This document shows, one piece after another, positions 8,362-16,268 of a stretch of 37,253 nt of DNA (the stretch's first letter is position 1; each line of letters starts with the position of its first letter). Made by a program: the position numbers and the translations under genes. The stretch comes from Phaeodactylibacter sp. GTDB lineage: Bacteria; Bacteroidota; Bacteroidia; Chitinophagales; Saprospiraceae. The notes beneath the pieces were generated by a model that made no database searches, was not told the DNA's origin, and worked only from the letters and a program-made list of their open reading frames with translations. The stretch spans positions 1 to 37,253 of the forward strand of contig JAGFJE010000071.1 of NCBI GenBank assembly GCA_024103175.1, written 5' to 3'.

Positions 8362-8895
8362 TCACTCCGTTCCTCCGTAGTGAATGGAGGTTTCCATTTC
8401 GGTGAGGGGTTGGGCTGTTTTATCCCGCACGATTGCATTGACGATGCGGCCGATGAAGAGTACATGGTCCCCTTCCGGCATTACCGTTTGCTCCACCTCG
8501 CATTCCAGGTGAGCGATGCCGGCATCGATCAGCGGGCTTGCGGTAGCTTCCCCATCCTCAAAATCTACGCCGTTGATCTGAAATGCACCCGGATGGCTTT
8601 CGGTGGCAAACCGGGTAATGAGTTCCTTATCGTTCCTTCCGAGGATAGTCAGGGCAAAGGCGCCGGCGCGGCCGATCGTTTCGCGCAGGCCACTGTCATT
8701 CCGTATGGCGACGGTGATCATCGGCGGTTCGAAACTGCTCTGCATCGCCCAGCTGACAGTGCCGGCGGCGATATGATCTTTGTCGCGTGTTTCCAGGCCG
8801 ACAGCATCCATGCGCGCGGTGACGATGTGGAAACCATAGGTGATCTTATGCAATGCTGCGTCTAATCCTTTCAACTTCGTTTCGGTATTATCCAT
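8362..8895 (-). CDS. flavin reductase-like (FMN-binding split barrel) protein
   Basis: The 177-residue protein fits the flavin reductase domain family (DIM6/NTAB), cytoplasmic split-barrel proteins that bind FMN and often reduce flavin with NAD(P)H for a partner monooxygenase. Typical features are the start ITYGFHIVTA, the flavin-phosphate region AAGTVSWAMQSSFEPPMITV, FALTILGRND and the C-terminal HVLFIGRIVNA. No monooxygenase partner is next to it. It is divergent from the phosphotriesterase-like gene (66 bases apart) and convergent with the symporter. Flavin or heme reduction is inferred from the family only. Confidence 0.88.
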   Translation of the reverse strand: MDNTETKLKGLDAALHKITYGFHIVTARMDAVGLETRDKDHIAAGTVSWAMQSSFEPPMITVAIRNDSGLRETIGRAGAFALTILGRNDKELITRFATESHPGAFQINGVDFEDGEATASPLIDAGIAHLECEVEQTVMPEGDHVLFIGRIVNAIVRDKTAQPLTEMETSIHYGGTE

Positions 8896-8961
8896 TGGTT
8901 TTTATTTTAGATTCATCTATCTAACAGGAGAGTCCTGGATATGTGCAAAAACAACTTCATC

Positions 8962-10047
8962 ATGAAACCGGTAACGCTCTTAATTCTTGCCACATTGTTT
9001 GCCTGTTGTACGCCTCAGGCAGATCAGAAAGGCAGCCATTCGGCCCCATCCCCCGGCCGTACTCCCGATTCCATTCTAACCGTCACCGGCCCCATTCCCG
9101 CCGACAGCCTGGGCCTGGCCCTCATCCACGAGCATGTCTTCCTCGACTGGAGCGGGGCCGACAGCATACGCCCGCAGGACTGGGAGGAAGAGGCCGCTTT
9201 TGAAGCGATACTGCCTCACCTGCTGGAAGTAAAAAAGCACGGCGTCCGGTCGTTCCTGGAATGCACGCCGGCTTACCTGGGCAGGAACCCCAGCCTGCTG
9301 CACCGCCTGTCGGTGGAAAGCGGCCTGCAGATCCTTACCAATACGGGATTTTACGGCGCCCGGCAGAACCGGTTTATTCCGGCCTTTGCCTTTGAGGCCA
9401 CCGCCGAAGAGCTGGCCGGTATCTGGGTGAAGGAATTCGAGGAAGGGGTCGGAGAGGAAGGCCTCACCATTCGCCCGGGATTCATCAAGATTGGCGTCGA
9501 TGCAGATTCCAGCCTCTCCGATATGCACCGGAAACTGGCCCGGGCGGCCGCCCTTACCCACCTCCGCACCGGCCTGGCCATCGTCGCCCATACCGGCATT
9601 GACACTACCGCCGCCCTCCAGCTGGCCATCCTGGAGGAGGCCGGCGTTGCCCCCGATGCCTTTGTCTGGACCCACGCGCAGAACGGCACGCCCGAGGGCC
9701 ATGTCCGCCTGGCAAAAAGAGGCGCCTGGGTATCGCTGGATGGGCTCGGATGGGTGGCGCCCGCAGATCATCAGGGCGATTCCACGGCCCTGTATCAGTA
9801 TGTAGGTTATTTGAAAAACCTCAAGGCCCACGGCCTCCTCCACCGCACCCTGATCTCGCACGACGCCGGCTGGTATACGCACAGCGAGGCTGGCGGCGGC
9901 GAGTATAAAGCCCATACGCCGATCTTCACTTTGCTGAAACCTTTGCTGCTAAAAGAGGGATTCACAGAAGAAGACTTCCGGCAGTTGCTGGTGGACAACC
10001 CGAGGGAAGCTTACGCCATCCGGGTGCGCAGGCTGAAGGCGGAATAA
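8962..10047 (+). CDS. phosphotriesterase-like amidohydrolase, lipoprotein
   Basis: The 361-residue product starts with a lipoprotein signal (MKPVTLLILATLFACC) and continues as a phosphotriesterase-family metal hydrolase. The binuclear metal site is complete: H56-E-H58 in LIHEHVFLDW, K176 in GFIKIGVD (the lysine that is carboxylated in the family), H210 in VAHTGID, H238 in WTHAQNG and D301 in SHDAGWY. Members act as phosphotriesterases, lactonases or on sugar lactones/phosphates, and Bacteroidota versions are often secreted. The start at 8962 is chosen over an ATG 21 bases upstream because it begins the signal peptide directly. In this sugar-oxidising neighbourhood a lactonase role is attractive but unproven. 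Confidence 0.88.
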   Translation: MKPVTLLILATLFACCTPQADQKGSHSAPSPGRTPDSILTVTGPIPADSLGLALIHEHVFLDWSGADSIRPQDWEEEAAFEAILPHLLEVKKHGVRSFLECTPAYLGRNPSLLHRLSVESGLQILTNTGFYGARQNRFIPAFAFEATAEELAGIWVKEFEEGVGEEGLTIRPGFIKIGVDADSSLSDMHRKLARAAALTHLRTGLAIVAHTGIDTTAALQLAILEEAGVAPDAFVWTHAQNGTPEGHVRLAKRGAWVSLDGLGWVAPADHQGDSTALYQYVGYLKNLKAHGLLHRTLISHDAGWYTHSEAGGGEYKAHTPIFTLLKPLLLKEGFTEEDFRQLLVDNPREAYAIRVRRLKAE

Positions 10048-10064
10048 GCTCCGGATGAGGCTTC

Positions 10065-12221
10065 TTACTTCGCCTCCAGGCCCCCTTCCAAACGGATATC
10101 CTCCGAAGAGGCGCCAACCAGCAATTCCACCGCCCCTTTTTCCAGGACGAAAGCCTGTTGCGCTACATCCCAGTATTTCAATTCCTCCGCCTTCAGCGGT
10201 ATGGTTACCCTCCTGCTTTCGCCCGCCGGGATGTGTACCCGCTTAAACCCTTTCAGGGCTTTACGGGGCCGTTCAACTCCGGAATTTGGAAAGCTTACGT
10301 AGAGCTGAACTACCTCATCGCTATCCACCGGGCCGGTATTCTTCACATCCAGCGAAACCTCAACGGACTCCCCGTCCGCGATCGCCGGCTTGCTGGTGCT
10401 CAGGCCGGAATATTCGAAAGAGGTATAGCTCAACCCGTGGCCGAAAGCGAATAGTGGCTCGTACCGGCTGTACATATAGGTTCGCCCGTTGCGAATGTCG
10501 TAGTCCAGAATGGGCGGCAGCTGATCGATCGAGGCAGGCCAGGTTTGCACCAGGCGGCCGGCCGGGCTTTCTATACCGAAGAGGATATCGGCCAGGCCGT
10601 TGCCCAGTTCCTGGCTGGACTGGGTGATATGCAGGATGGAAGGGATATTTTCTTTCGACCAGGGTATCGCATACGGAAAGCTGGACACCAGGACCAGGAC
10701 GGTATTGGGGTTAGCGGCTTTCACCAGCCGGGCCAGGTCTTCCTGCTCGAGGGAAATGGCCTGGCGGTCCACCTCCTCCCGTCCGTCGCTGGCCACGTAG
10801 TTCTGCCCCCAACCCAGGCCATAGCTCAGCGGGTGGTTGCCGATGCAGACGATGGCGATATCGGATTCCCGGGCGGCAATCACGGCAGAGTCCGCCTTAT
10901 TGCTGGCGGCAAACCGGACGGTTACCTCCTCCCCGACGGCATTCCGGATGCCGTCCAGTACCGAGGCGTGGTACGGCGGGGCGCCGGCATACCAGTCGGG
11001 AACGACGAGGTCGGCGCTGGGGCCGATGACGGCAATGGAAGTGAGCTTCTCTTTGTTCAGCGGCAGCAGGCTCTCGTTTTTCATCAGTACGATCGATTTT
11101 CGGGTTGCCTTCAGCGCCAGCTCCTGTGCCTCCGGTTTTGTCCAGGGGCGGATGGTATCGGAGATACCGATGCTGGCATAGGGGTTGTCGGCGCCGTCGT
11201 CCAGCAGTCCCAGTTTGAGCATCACCCGCAGCGTTCCCCGGACGGCTTCGTCGACATCTTTTTCTGTGATCAGGCCCCTGTCCAGCGCTTCCTGCAGGGG
11301 CGTCTTATACTGGTCCAGGAACATGGTGATGCCGGCCTTGATGCAGGCGGCGGTAGCTTCCGGAAGGCCCGGAAAGTATTGGTGTTCGGTGACGAGGCGC
11401 GCCAGGCCTCCACCGTCGGTGCAGATGATGCCGTTCTGGCCCCACTCCGCCACGGCTATGTCCTCCAGCATGGGATGGACGTGGCAGGGGATGCCGTTGT
11501 GTTTGTTGTACGCCGCCATAAAGGCGCGGGAACCACCCTCGGTCACACCTTTATAGAAAGGGTAGGAGTAGTACTCTCGCCACAGGCGCTCGTCAAAATC
11601 CGAAGAGTTGGTGAACCGGTTGTTCTCGTTGCTGTTGGCCAGGAAGTGCTTCATCAGGGAGGCCGTTTTCCAGTAGCGGGGATGATCGCCCTGCAGCCCT
11701 TTCACATAAGCGACGGTCAGAACGGAGGCCAGGTAGGCGTCCTCGCCGTAGCACTCTTCCGTACGCCCCCAGCGGATATCCCGGCCCAGGTCGGCATTGG
11801 GCGCCAGGACGATCAGGCCGGCCTTGCCGTAGTTTTCATTCTGCCGCAGGTATCGGGCTTCGTAGGCTTCCCAGGCGGCCAGCTGTTCGTGCAGCTCCGG
11901 GTCCCACATCTGGGCCAGCCCGATCGCCTGCGGGAAGGTGGTCGTCGGCGCCTCGCCTTCCCCTTTCACCGCCCAGTTGGCCGGGCCGCTGAAGGCCAGG
12001 CCGTGGAGCCCCTCCACGATCCGGGTATTCTGCACGCCCAGGCGGGGCGCTCCCGCCGGGCGGGAAGAAAGGTTGTCGATCTTTTCTTCCAGTGTCATCA
12101 GGGAGATGAGGTTGTCGAGGCGCTCATCGTCGGAAAGGGTGGTGTTTTGGAAGGGGTAGGGTTGGGCAATGGTGGCGCCGGTGATGGCAACAAAGAGCAG
12201 GAGTACTGAAAATTTCTTCAT
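10065..12221 (-). CDS. glycoside hydrolase family 3 (beta-glucosidase/xylosidase type)
   Basis: The 718-residue enzyme has a Sec signal ending in TIAQ and so acts in the periplasm or outside. The GH3 N-terminal barrel shows LTLEEKI-like MTLEEKIDNL, WGRTEECYGEDAYL, KHFLANSNENNR and the nucleophile Asp269 in IICTDGGGLARL. The C-terminal sandwich contains SIVLMKNESLLPL and GPSADLV, and a fibronectin type III-like domain closes the protein (DEVVQLYVSFP, RPRKALKGFKRV). The TDGG context of the nucleophile resembles the BxlB/xylosidase-like branch seen in Bacteroidota. An in-frame extension to 12317 is rejected because ATG at 12219-12221 starts the signal peptide. It converges on the phosphotriesterase-like gene, and the GH2 gene diverges from it. 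It probably releases terminal beta-linked glucose or xylose. Confidence 0.95.
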   Translation of the reverse strand: MKKFSVLLLFVAITGATIAQPYPFQNTTLSDDERLDNLISLMTLEEKIDNLSSRPAGAPRLGVQNTRIVEGLHGLAFSGPANWAVKGEGEAPTTTFPQAIGLAQMWDPELHEQLAAWEAYEARYLRQNENYGKAGLIVLAPNADLGRDIRWGRTEECYGEDAYLASVLTVAYVKGLQGDHPRYWKTASLMKHFLANSNENNRFTNSSDFDERLWREYYSYPFYKGVTEGGSRAFMAAYNKHNGIPCHVHPMLEDIAVAEWGQNGIICTDGGGLARLVTEHQYFPGLPEATAACIKAGITMFLDQYKTPLQEALDRGLITEKDVDEAVRGTLRVMLKLGLLDDGADNPYASIGISDTIRPWTKPEAQELALKATRKSIVLMKNESLLPLNKEKLTSIAVIGPSADLVVPDWYAGAPPYHASVLDGIRNAVGEEVTVRFAASNKADSAVIAARESDIAIVCIGNHPLSYGLGWGQNYVASDGREEVDRQAISLEQEDLARLVKAANPNTVLVLVSSFPYAIPWSKENIPSILHITQSSQELGNGLADILFGIESPAGRLVQTWPASIDQLPPILDYDIRNGRTYMYSRYEPLFAFGHGLSYTSFEYSGLSTSKPAIADGESVEVSLDVKNTGPVDSDEVVQLYVSFPNSGVERPRKALKGFKRVHIPAGESRRVTIPLKAEELKYWDVAQQAFVLEKGAVELLVGASSEDIRLEGGLEAK

Positions 12222-12489
12222 AGGAATACAGTTCTGGATAGAAGAACATAATACGACATTTTCAACTTTTATCCGCCTCATAAGTGAAATCTTCCGGAAA
12301 TAACGGCAAGCCCTCACCAGGCCTCCGTGGCGGCCGCATCGCCGGTGGACAAGCCAGGGGAATCCCGGATGAAAGCCTGTGCCATCTGCTCACCCAGGGC
12401 CAGCAGGCGATGGCCGGTAAAAGAGTATTAGTTTTCCATGGATTTTCAGTCGTGAAATTCTACATTGAGCCTGGATCAACAAGTACCTC
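12222..12489. other. divergent GH3/GH2 intergenic region with a GC-rich core
   Basis: The flanks (12222-12290 and 12425-12489) are A/T-rich, as promoters should be; TACATTGA near 12461-12468 weakly resembles a -7 box for the GH2 gene. The core 12300-12420 is GC-rich like coding DNA. Its minus strand reads an open stretch including LLALGEQMAQAFIRD and a stop at about 12312, with no start. This may be a gene fragment; I cannot identify it. Confidence 0.35.
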
Positions 12490-14925
12490 ATGAAAAACTT
12501 CAGGCTCATTCTAACCCTCTGCCTTTGCACCCAGATCCTATTCCTTACTACAGCTCAGGAAAGAACCCTCACCACCCTCCACGGCGGCTGGAAATTCCAC
12601 CAGGGCGCACAGGAGAACGGCGCTGCCGCCGATCTCGATGACAGCGCCTGGCAGGAAATCACCGTCCCCCACGACTGGGCTATCGCCGGCCCGTTTATCC
12701 TGGACGGCGACGGCAGCACCGGCAAACTGCCCTGGAAAGGCGAGGGGTGGTACCGCCGTGCTCTGGATATCCCCGCTTCAATGGCAGGCAAGCGCATCTA
12801 TCTGATCTTCGACGGCGTGATGGCTTTCCCGAAAGTATACATCAACGGGAAACTCGCCGGCGAATGGGATTACGGATACAATTCTTTCTATGTGGATATA
12901 ACGGATCATGTCAACCCTGGTGGGCGGAACCTCCTGGCCGTCCACGCCGACACCCGGAAACACGACAGCCGTTGGTATCCCGGGGCAGGGATCTACCGAA
13001 AGGTGCAGATGCTGGTTGTCAACCCTATTCATGTTGACGTGTGGGGAACGTACGTGACTACGCCCATCGTCAAGCCGCATTATGCGGATGTGCGCATCGG
13101 GGCCACCATGAACAATTTCTCAGGGAAATCGGATTCCGTAAGGGTTATCCATCAGGTCGTAACGCCGGATGGAACAGTGGTGGCCGAGGGGGAAGCCACC
13201 GGGCTGATCCGCGCCGGCGGCAGCGAAATGCTGGAAGCTACCCTGACGCTGTCAAACCCTCACCGCTGGGATATCGACGACCCTTTTCTGTATGAAGTCC
13301 GCACTACCGTACGGGCCGGAGGCAGGGATGCCGACCATTACACTACAGCCTTTGGCGTGCGTACCATCCGGTTCACAGCAGATGACGGCTTCTACCTCAA
13401 CGACAGGCGGGTACAGCTCAAGGGCGTCAACCTTCACCACGGCCACGGCCCACTGGGCGCCGCCTTCTATCCCCGGGCCATGGAACGGCAGCTCGAGATC
13501 ATGAAGGCCATGGGCGTCAACGCCATCCGCAACAGCCACAACGTGGCCGCGCCCGAACTCGCCGAGCTGTGCAGCCGCATGGGCCTATTGCTGTTCAACG
13601 AAGCTTTCGACAAATACGACGGGAAAGCCGGCATCACCGAAGACACCGATTTTGAAGCATTCGCCCACCGCAACATCCGCAATTTCGTGGTGCGCGACCG
13701 GAACCAGCCCTCGGTTTTCCTCTGGAGCGTAGGCAATGAGATCGGCGATGTGCAGTGGAACATCAACAACGGCTTCCACCGCCTGCATACCATGGTCAAT
13801 TATGTAAATAAATACGACCCCACCCGGCCTACCACCATGGCCAACGACAGCTGGGAAAGCGCCAAACTCCGCCACTTCGACTATTACGACGTGCACAGCT
13901 GGAACTACAGCCGCCGCTACCGGCTGGCCCGGCAGCTGGAGCCCAGCAAGAGCGTTATCATCAGCGAGTCGGCCTCGACGGTCAGCACCCGCGGATTCTA
14001 TGAATTTCCCCTTCCGGGAGAAAAAACGGATTTCACCCGCTCGCTCCAGGTGAGTTCCTACGATTTGAATGCCCCCTGGTGGGCGGAAGTACCCGATGAC
14101 GACTTCATGTGGCAACAGGAGGAACCCTATGTGGCCGGAGAGTTCGTCTGGACCGGCTTCGATTACCTGGGGGAGCCTACGCCCTATGACAACAATTCCG
14201 TCCGGGAAATGGGCATGACGGACAGGGAGGCCTCCCGCAGTTCCTATTTCGGCATCGTCGACCTGGTGGGCATTCCCAAAGACCGGTTCTACCTCTACAA
14301 AAGCTATTGGAAACCGGAAGACACCACCATTCACATCCTGCCCCACTGGAACTGGGAAGGCCGGGCCGGCCAAAATATCCCGGTTTTTGTTTACACCAAC
14401 GGCGACTGCGCCGAGCTCTTCCTCAACGGAAGATCGCTGGGCAAAAGATGCAAAAGCCCCAAATCGGAAAGATCCATCGAGCGGTTCCGCCTGATGTGGA
14501 ACGATGTGGTGTATGAACCGGGCGAACTGCGCGCAGTAGCCTATAAACAAGGGAAGAAGCTCGGAGAGCAGGTATTGCAAACGGCAGGCGCACCGGCCCG
14601 CCTCCGGCTCACGGCAGACAGGAAACAAATAGAGGCCGGAGGCATGGGCCTGTCCTACATCCTGGTGGAAGCCCTGGACGAAAAGGGGAACCCCGCACCC
14701 CTTGCCGGCGACAAAGTAGAGATCTCCCTTGAGGGAGCAGGAAGCATTGCCGGCGTTGGAAACGGCAACCCGCAGTCATTCGAGCCCTTCCAGGCCGACC
14801 ATGTCTATCTCTTTTACGGCAAAGCGATGATCATTGTGAGATCGGGCCGCGGCCCCGGCAAAATAGCGGTAACGGCACGAGCAAAAGGTTGGAAGGAAGA
14901 TTCGGTAGAAGTGGTAGTTCGATGA
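12490..14925 (+). CDS. glycoside hydrolase family 2 (beta-galactosidase-like) with DUF4982
   Basis: This 811-residue secreted enzyme (signal ending LTTAQ) has the GH2 layout: sugar-binding jelly roll (about 25-190), immunoglobulin-like domain (195-300), TIM barrel (305-590), a DUF4982-type domain and a C-terminal beta domain. HDWAIAGPF and LLAVHADTRKHDSRWYPGAG are typical of the N-terminal part. The acid/base is E417 in WSVGNEIGD and the likely nucleophile is E493 in IISESASTVS. GEFVWTGFDYLGEPTPY follows as expected. The family removes terminal beta-galactose or related beta-linked sugars from oligosaccharides. It pairs with the divergent GH3 gene and the nearby SSS symporter. No lipobox is present, so a soluble periplasmic location is most likely. 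Confidence 0.95.
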   Translation: MKNFRLILTLCLCTQILFLTTAQERTLTTLHGGWKFHQGAQENGAAADLDDSAWQEITVPHDWAIAGPFILDGDGSTGKLPWKGEGWYRRALDIPASMAGKRIYLIFDGVMAFPKVYINGKLAGEWDYGYNSFYVDITDHVNPGGRNLLAVHADTRKHDSRWYPGAGIYRKVQMLVVNPIHVDVWGTYVTTPIVKPHYADVRIGATMNNFSGKSDSVRVIHQVVTPDGTVVAEGEATGLIRAGGSEMLEATLTLSNPHRWDIDDPFLYEVRTTVRAGGRDADHYTTAFGVRTIRFTADDGFYLNDRRVQLKGVNLHHGHGPLGAAFYPRAMERQLEIMKAMGVNAIRNSHNVAAPELAELCSRMGLLLFNEAFDKYDGKAGITEDTDFEAFAHRNIRNFVVRDRNQPSVFLWSVGNEIGDVQWNINNGFHRLHTMVNYVNKYDPTRPTTMANDSWESAKLRHFDYYDVHSWNYSRRYRLARQLEPSKSVIISESASTVSTRGFYEFPLPGEKTDFTRSLQVSSYDLNAPWWAEVPDDDFMWQQEEPYVAGEFVWTGFDYLGEPTPYDNNSVREMGMTDREASRSSYFGIVDLVGIPKDRFYLYKSYWKPEDTTIHILPHWNWEGRAGQNIPVFVYTNGDCAELFLNGRSLGKRCKSPKSERSIERFRLMWNDVVYEPGELRAVAYKQGKKLGEQVLQTAGAPARLRLTADRKQIEAGGMGLSYILVEALDEKGNPAPLAGDKVEISLEGAGSIAGVGNGNPQSFEPFQADHVYLFYGKAMIIVRSGRGPGKIAVTARAKGWKEDSVEVVVR

Positions 14926-14935
14926 ATATAGGTTT

Positions 14936-15106
14936 TCACGACAAAAACACCATATTCCCAGGGTGTGTTTTCATCTTCAACTTTGTTTTGGTGACGTGTA
15001 CAATGCTGTCCAGCCGGACAAAGTCCCGCTTATCGATGAGGAATACATAGGGATTAGTATCATCGAAAAAGCTATCGAGGAAGATATCCTCTGGGGCTGT
15101 TCTTCC
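14936..15106 (-). pseudogene. possible C-terminal gene fragment, unidentified
   Basis: On the minus strand a 57-codon open stretch without a start ends at TGA (14936-14938), convergent with the GH2 gene. Its translation includes FLDSFFDDTNPYVFLIDKRD and VRLDSIVHVTKTKL, which looks like the end of a real protein. It is cut at about 15091, exactly where recognisable M48 sequence begins on the other strand. The plus strand in the same codon register is also open, so strand and coding status are uncertain. No family is recognised. Confidence 0.3.
14943..14971. terminator. possible terminator hairpin after the GH2 gene
   Basis: aaaaacacc (14943-14951) pairs with ggtgtgtttt (14962-14971) with one bulged position, 18 bases after the GH2 stop, and ends in a short T run. 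It is weak, GC-poor and overlaps a possible minus-strand gene remnant, so it is tentative. Confidence 0.3.
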
Positions 15107-15600
15107 TCAAGTTCGGGCAGGACGCCGAGAGCGAATCGGACCGCCTCGGCGTGGAATATTCTACCAGGATCGGTTACGATGCGCAGCAGATGGCTGGTTT
15201 TTTCAATACGCTCGGCCGGCTCAGCGATAAGAGCGGCGGCAGCATTCCCACCTTTCTGTCGACCCACCCAGACCCGGCTGACCGCTACCGGAAGGTGGGC
15301 CAGCTGGCGTCCCAGTGGCAGCAAAAAGTGCCGGAGAGCGGCTTCGATGTCAACCGGAACAGTTATTTGCGGATGATCGACGGGCTGACTTACGGGGAAG
15401 ACCCCCGCCAGGGCTACGTCGAGAGCGGTATGTTTTACCACCCGGAACTGAAATTCCAATACCCTATTCCCTCCGGCTGGCGGGTCAATAATATGCCGTC
15501 TCAGGTGCAGATGGCGCCGGAAGATGGCAAAGCTCTGATGCTGCTTACCCTGGCTTCTGGCCAGAACGCCTCCCAGGCCGCCGACGCCATGCTTCAGCAG
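15091..15600 (+). pseudogene. internal fragment of an M48-family metalloprotease
   Basis: About 170 codons match the middle and following part of periplasmic M48 peptidases of Bacteroidota: FLKFGQDAESESDRLG carries the third zinc-ligand Glu region, then MAGFFNTLGRLSD and FLSTHPDPADRYRKV, then SYLRMIDGLTYGEDPRQG and a C-terminal domain. The N-terminal half with the HExxH zinc motif is absent, because homology stops at about 15091 with no start codon before it. The C-terminal domain ends abruptly at LQQLGM (about 15600), after which the frame runs into the antisense of the next gene up to 15675. It cannot make an active protease. Either a decayed gene or an assembly join is possible. Confidence 0.85.
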
Positions 15601-16091
15601 TTGGGGATGCTTAGCGATGTCCATGCTGCGCCTCTGATCTGTTTGGCGAGAAAAATCATCTGGCCGACGTGGTAGCTGTAGTGGGCCAACTGCCGGTTGA
15701 TGGCTTCCAGGACGGTATGCCCTTCGTTGCGGATGTAAACGATGCGTTGCAGGCTGCCTTCATCCAGGCCGTCAATGGCCGTAAATACGCAGTTCCAGCC
15801 TTCCTCCCAGGCTTCCATGATGCGGGCGCGGCCCTCGAGCGTATCTTCAAACTCCCCGTCCCGGTTCCGCCATGGTTTTTCGCCGTCGGTGGTGAGAAAA
15901 TCCGTCCAGCGCGAAAGCATGTTGCCGTGCAGGTGCTTAACAATGGTGGCCATATTGTTGCTCCAGGGCTCCGGCTGGTATTTCAGTTCTTCCTCCGTTA
16001 GCTGTGCCATGGCCTGCGCTCCCAGTTTCTTGTAGTAGGCAAACAAACGGCGAACGCTTTCCAGGTAATTGAGTTGGGCTTGTGCTTCCAT
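15594..16091 (-). CDS. DUF1572/DinB-like protein with shortened C-terminus
   Basis: The 165-residue product resembles the DUF1572 branch of the DinB-like four-helix bundle superfamily, small cytoplasmic proteins that may bind a metal with three histidines. Relevant pieces are MATIVKHLHGNMLSRWTDFL, a Glu/Trp-rich middle and HYSYHVGQMIFLAKQIRG with the last histidines. Family members usually continue past SLSIP for several more residues; here the frame ends SLSIPNC at the point where the M48 fragment begins. The fold core is intact, so the protein may still work, but its tail was probably replaced by the joint. The biological function of the family is not well settled (thiol-dependent or detoxification roles are proposed). 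Confidence 0.8.
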   Translation of the reverse strand: MEAQAQLNYLESVRRLFAYYKKLGAQAMAQLTEEELKYQPEPWSNNMATIVKHLHGNMLSRWTDFLTTDGEKPWRNRDGEFEDTLEGRARIMEAWEEGWNCVFTAIDGLDEGSLQRIVYIRNEGHTVLEAINRQLAHYSYHVGQMIFLAKQIRGAAWTSLSIPNC

Positions 16092-16214
16092 GCGTTTTTT
16101 TGCTCAATTTAAGGTTTGTGGGAATACGGCGCTGTGGTGGGAGGGCCAAAGATTGTGGCGAGAAAGCAATACCGGAACGTTCACTCTCCCACAGTTTCAT
16201 GTAGTACCCTCGCC

Positions 16215-16238
16215 CGGCAAAAACGCCCAATTTTGCCG
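16215..16238. promoter_or_regulatory. perfect 8-bp hairpin upstream of the repeat-protein gene
   Basis: cggcaaaa (16215-16222) and ttttgccg (16231-16238) are a perfect inverted repeat with an 8-base spacer, ending 30 bases before the ATG at 16269. It may be an operator or an mRNA leader hairpin; nothing in the sequence decides between these. Confidence 0.4.
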
Positions 16239-16268
16239 CATTGAATAACCAATCCTAAACCTTGAGCC

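Noticed and set aside
10545-12209. 554-codon plus-strand open frame
   Set aside because: It lies wholly opposite the GH3 gene and arises from high GC content; its translation is Gly/Val/Gln-rich without motifs.
13585-14628. 347-codon minus-strand open frame
   Set aside because: Antisense to the catalytic and later domains of the GH2 gene; no motif support.
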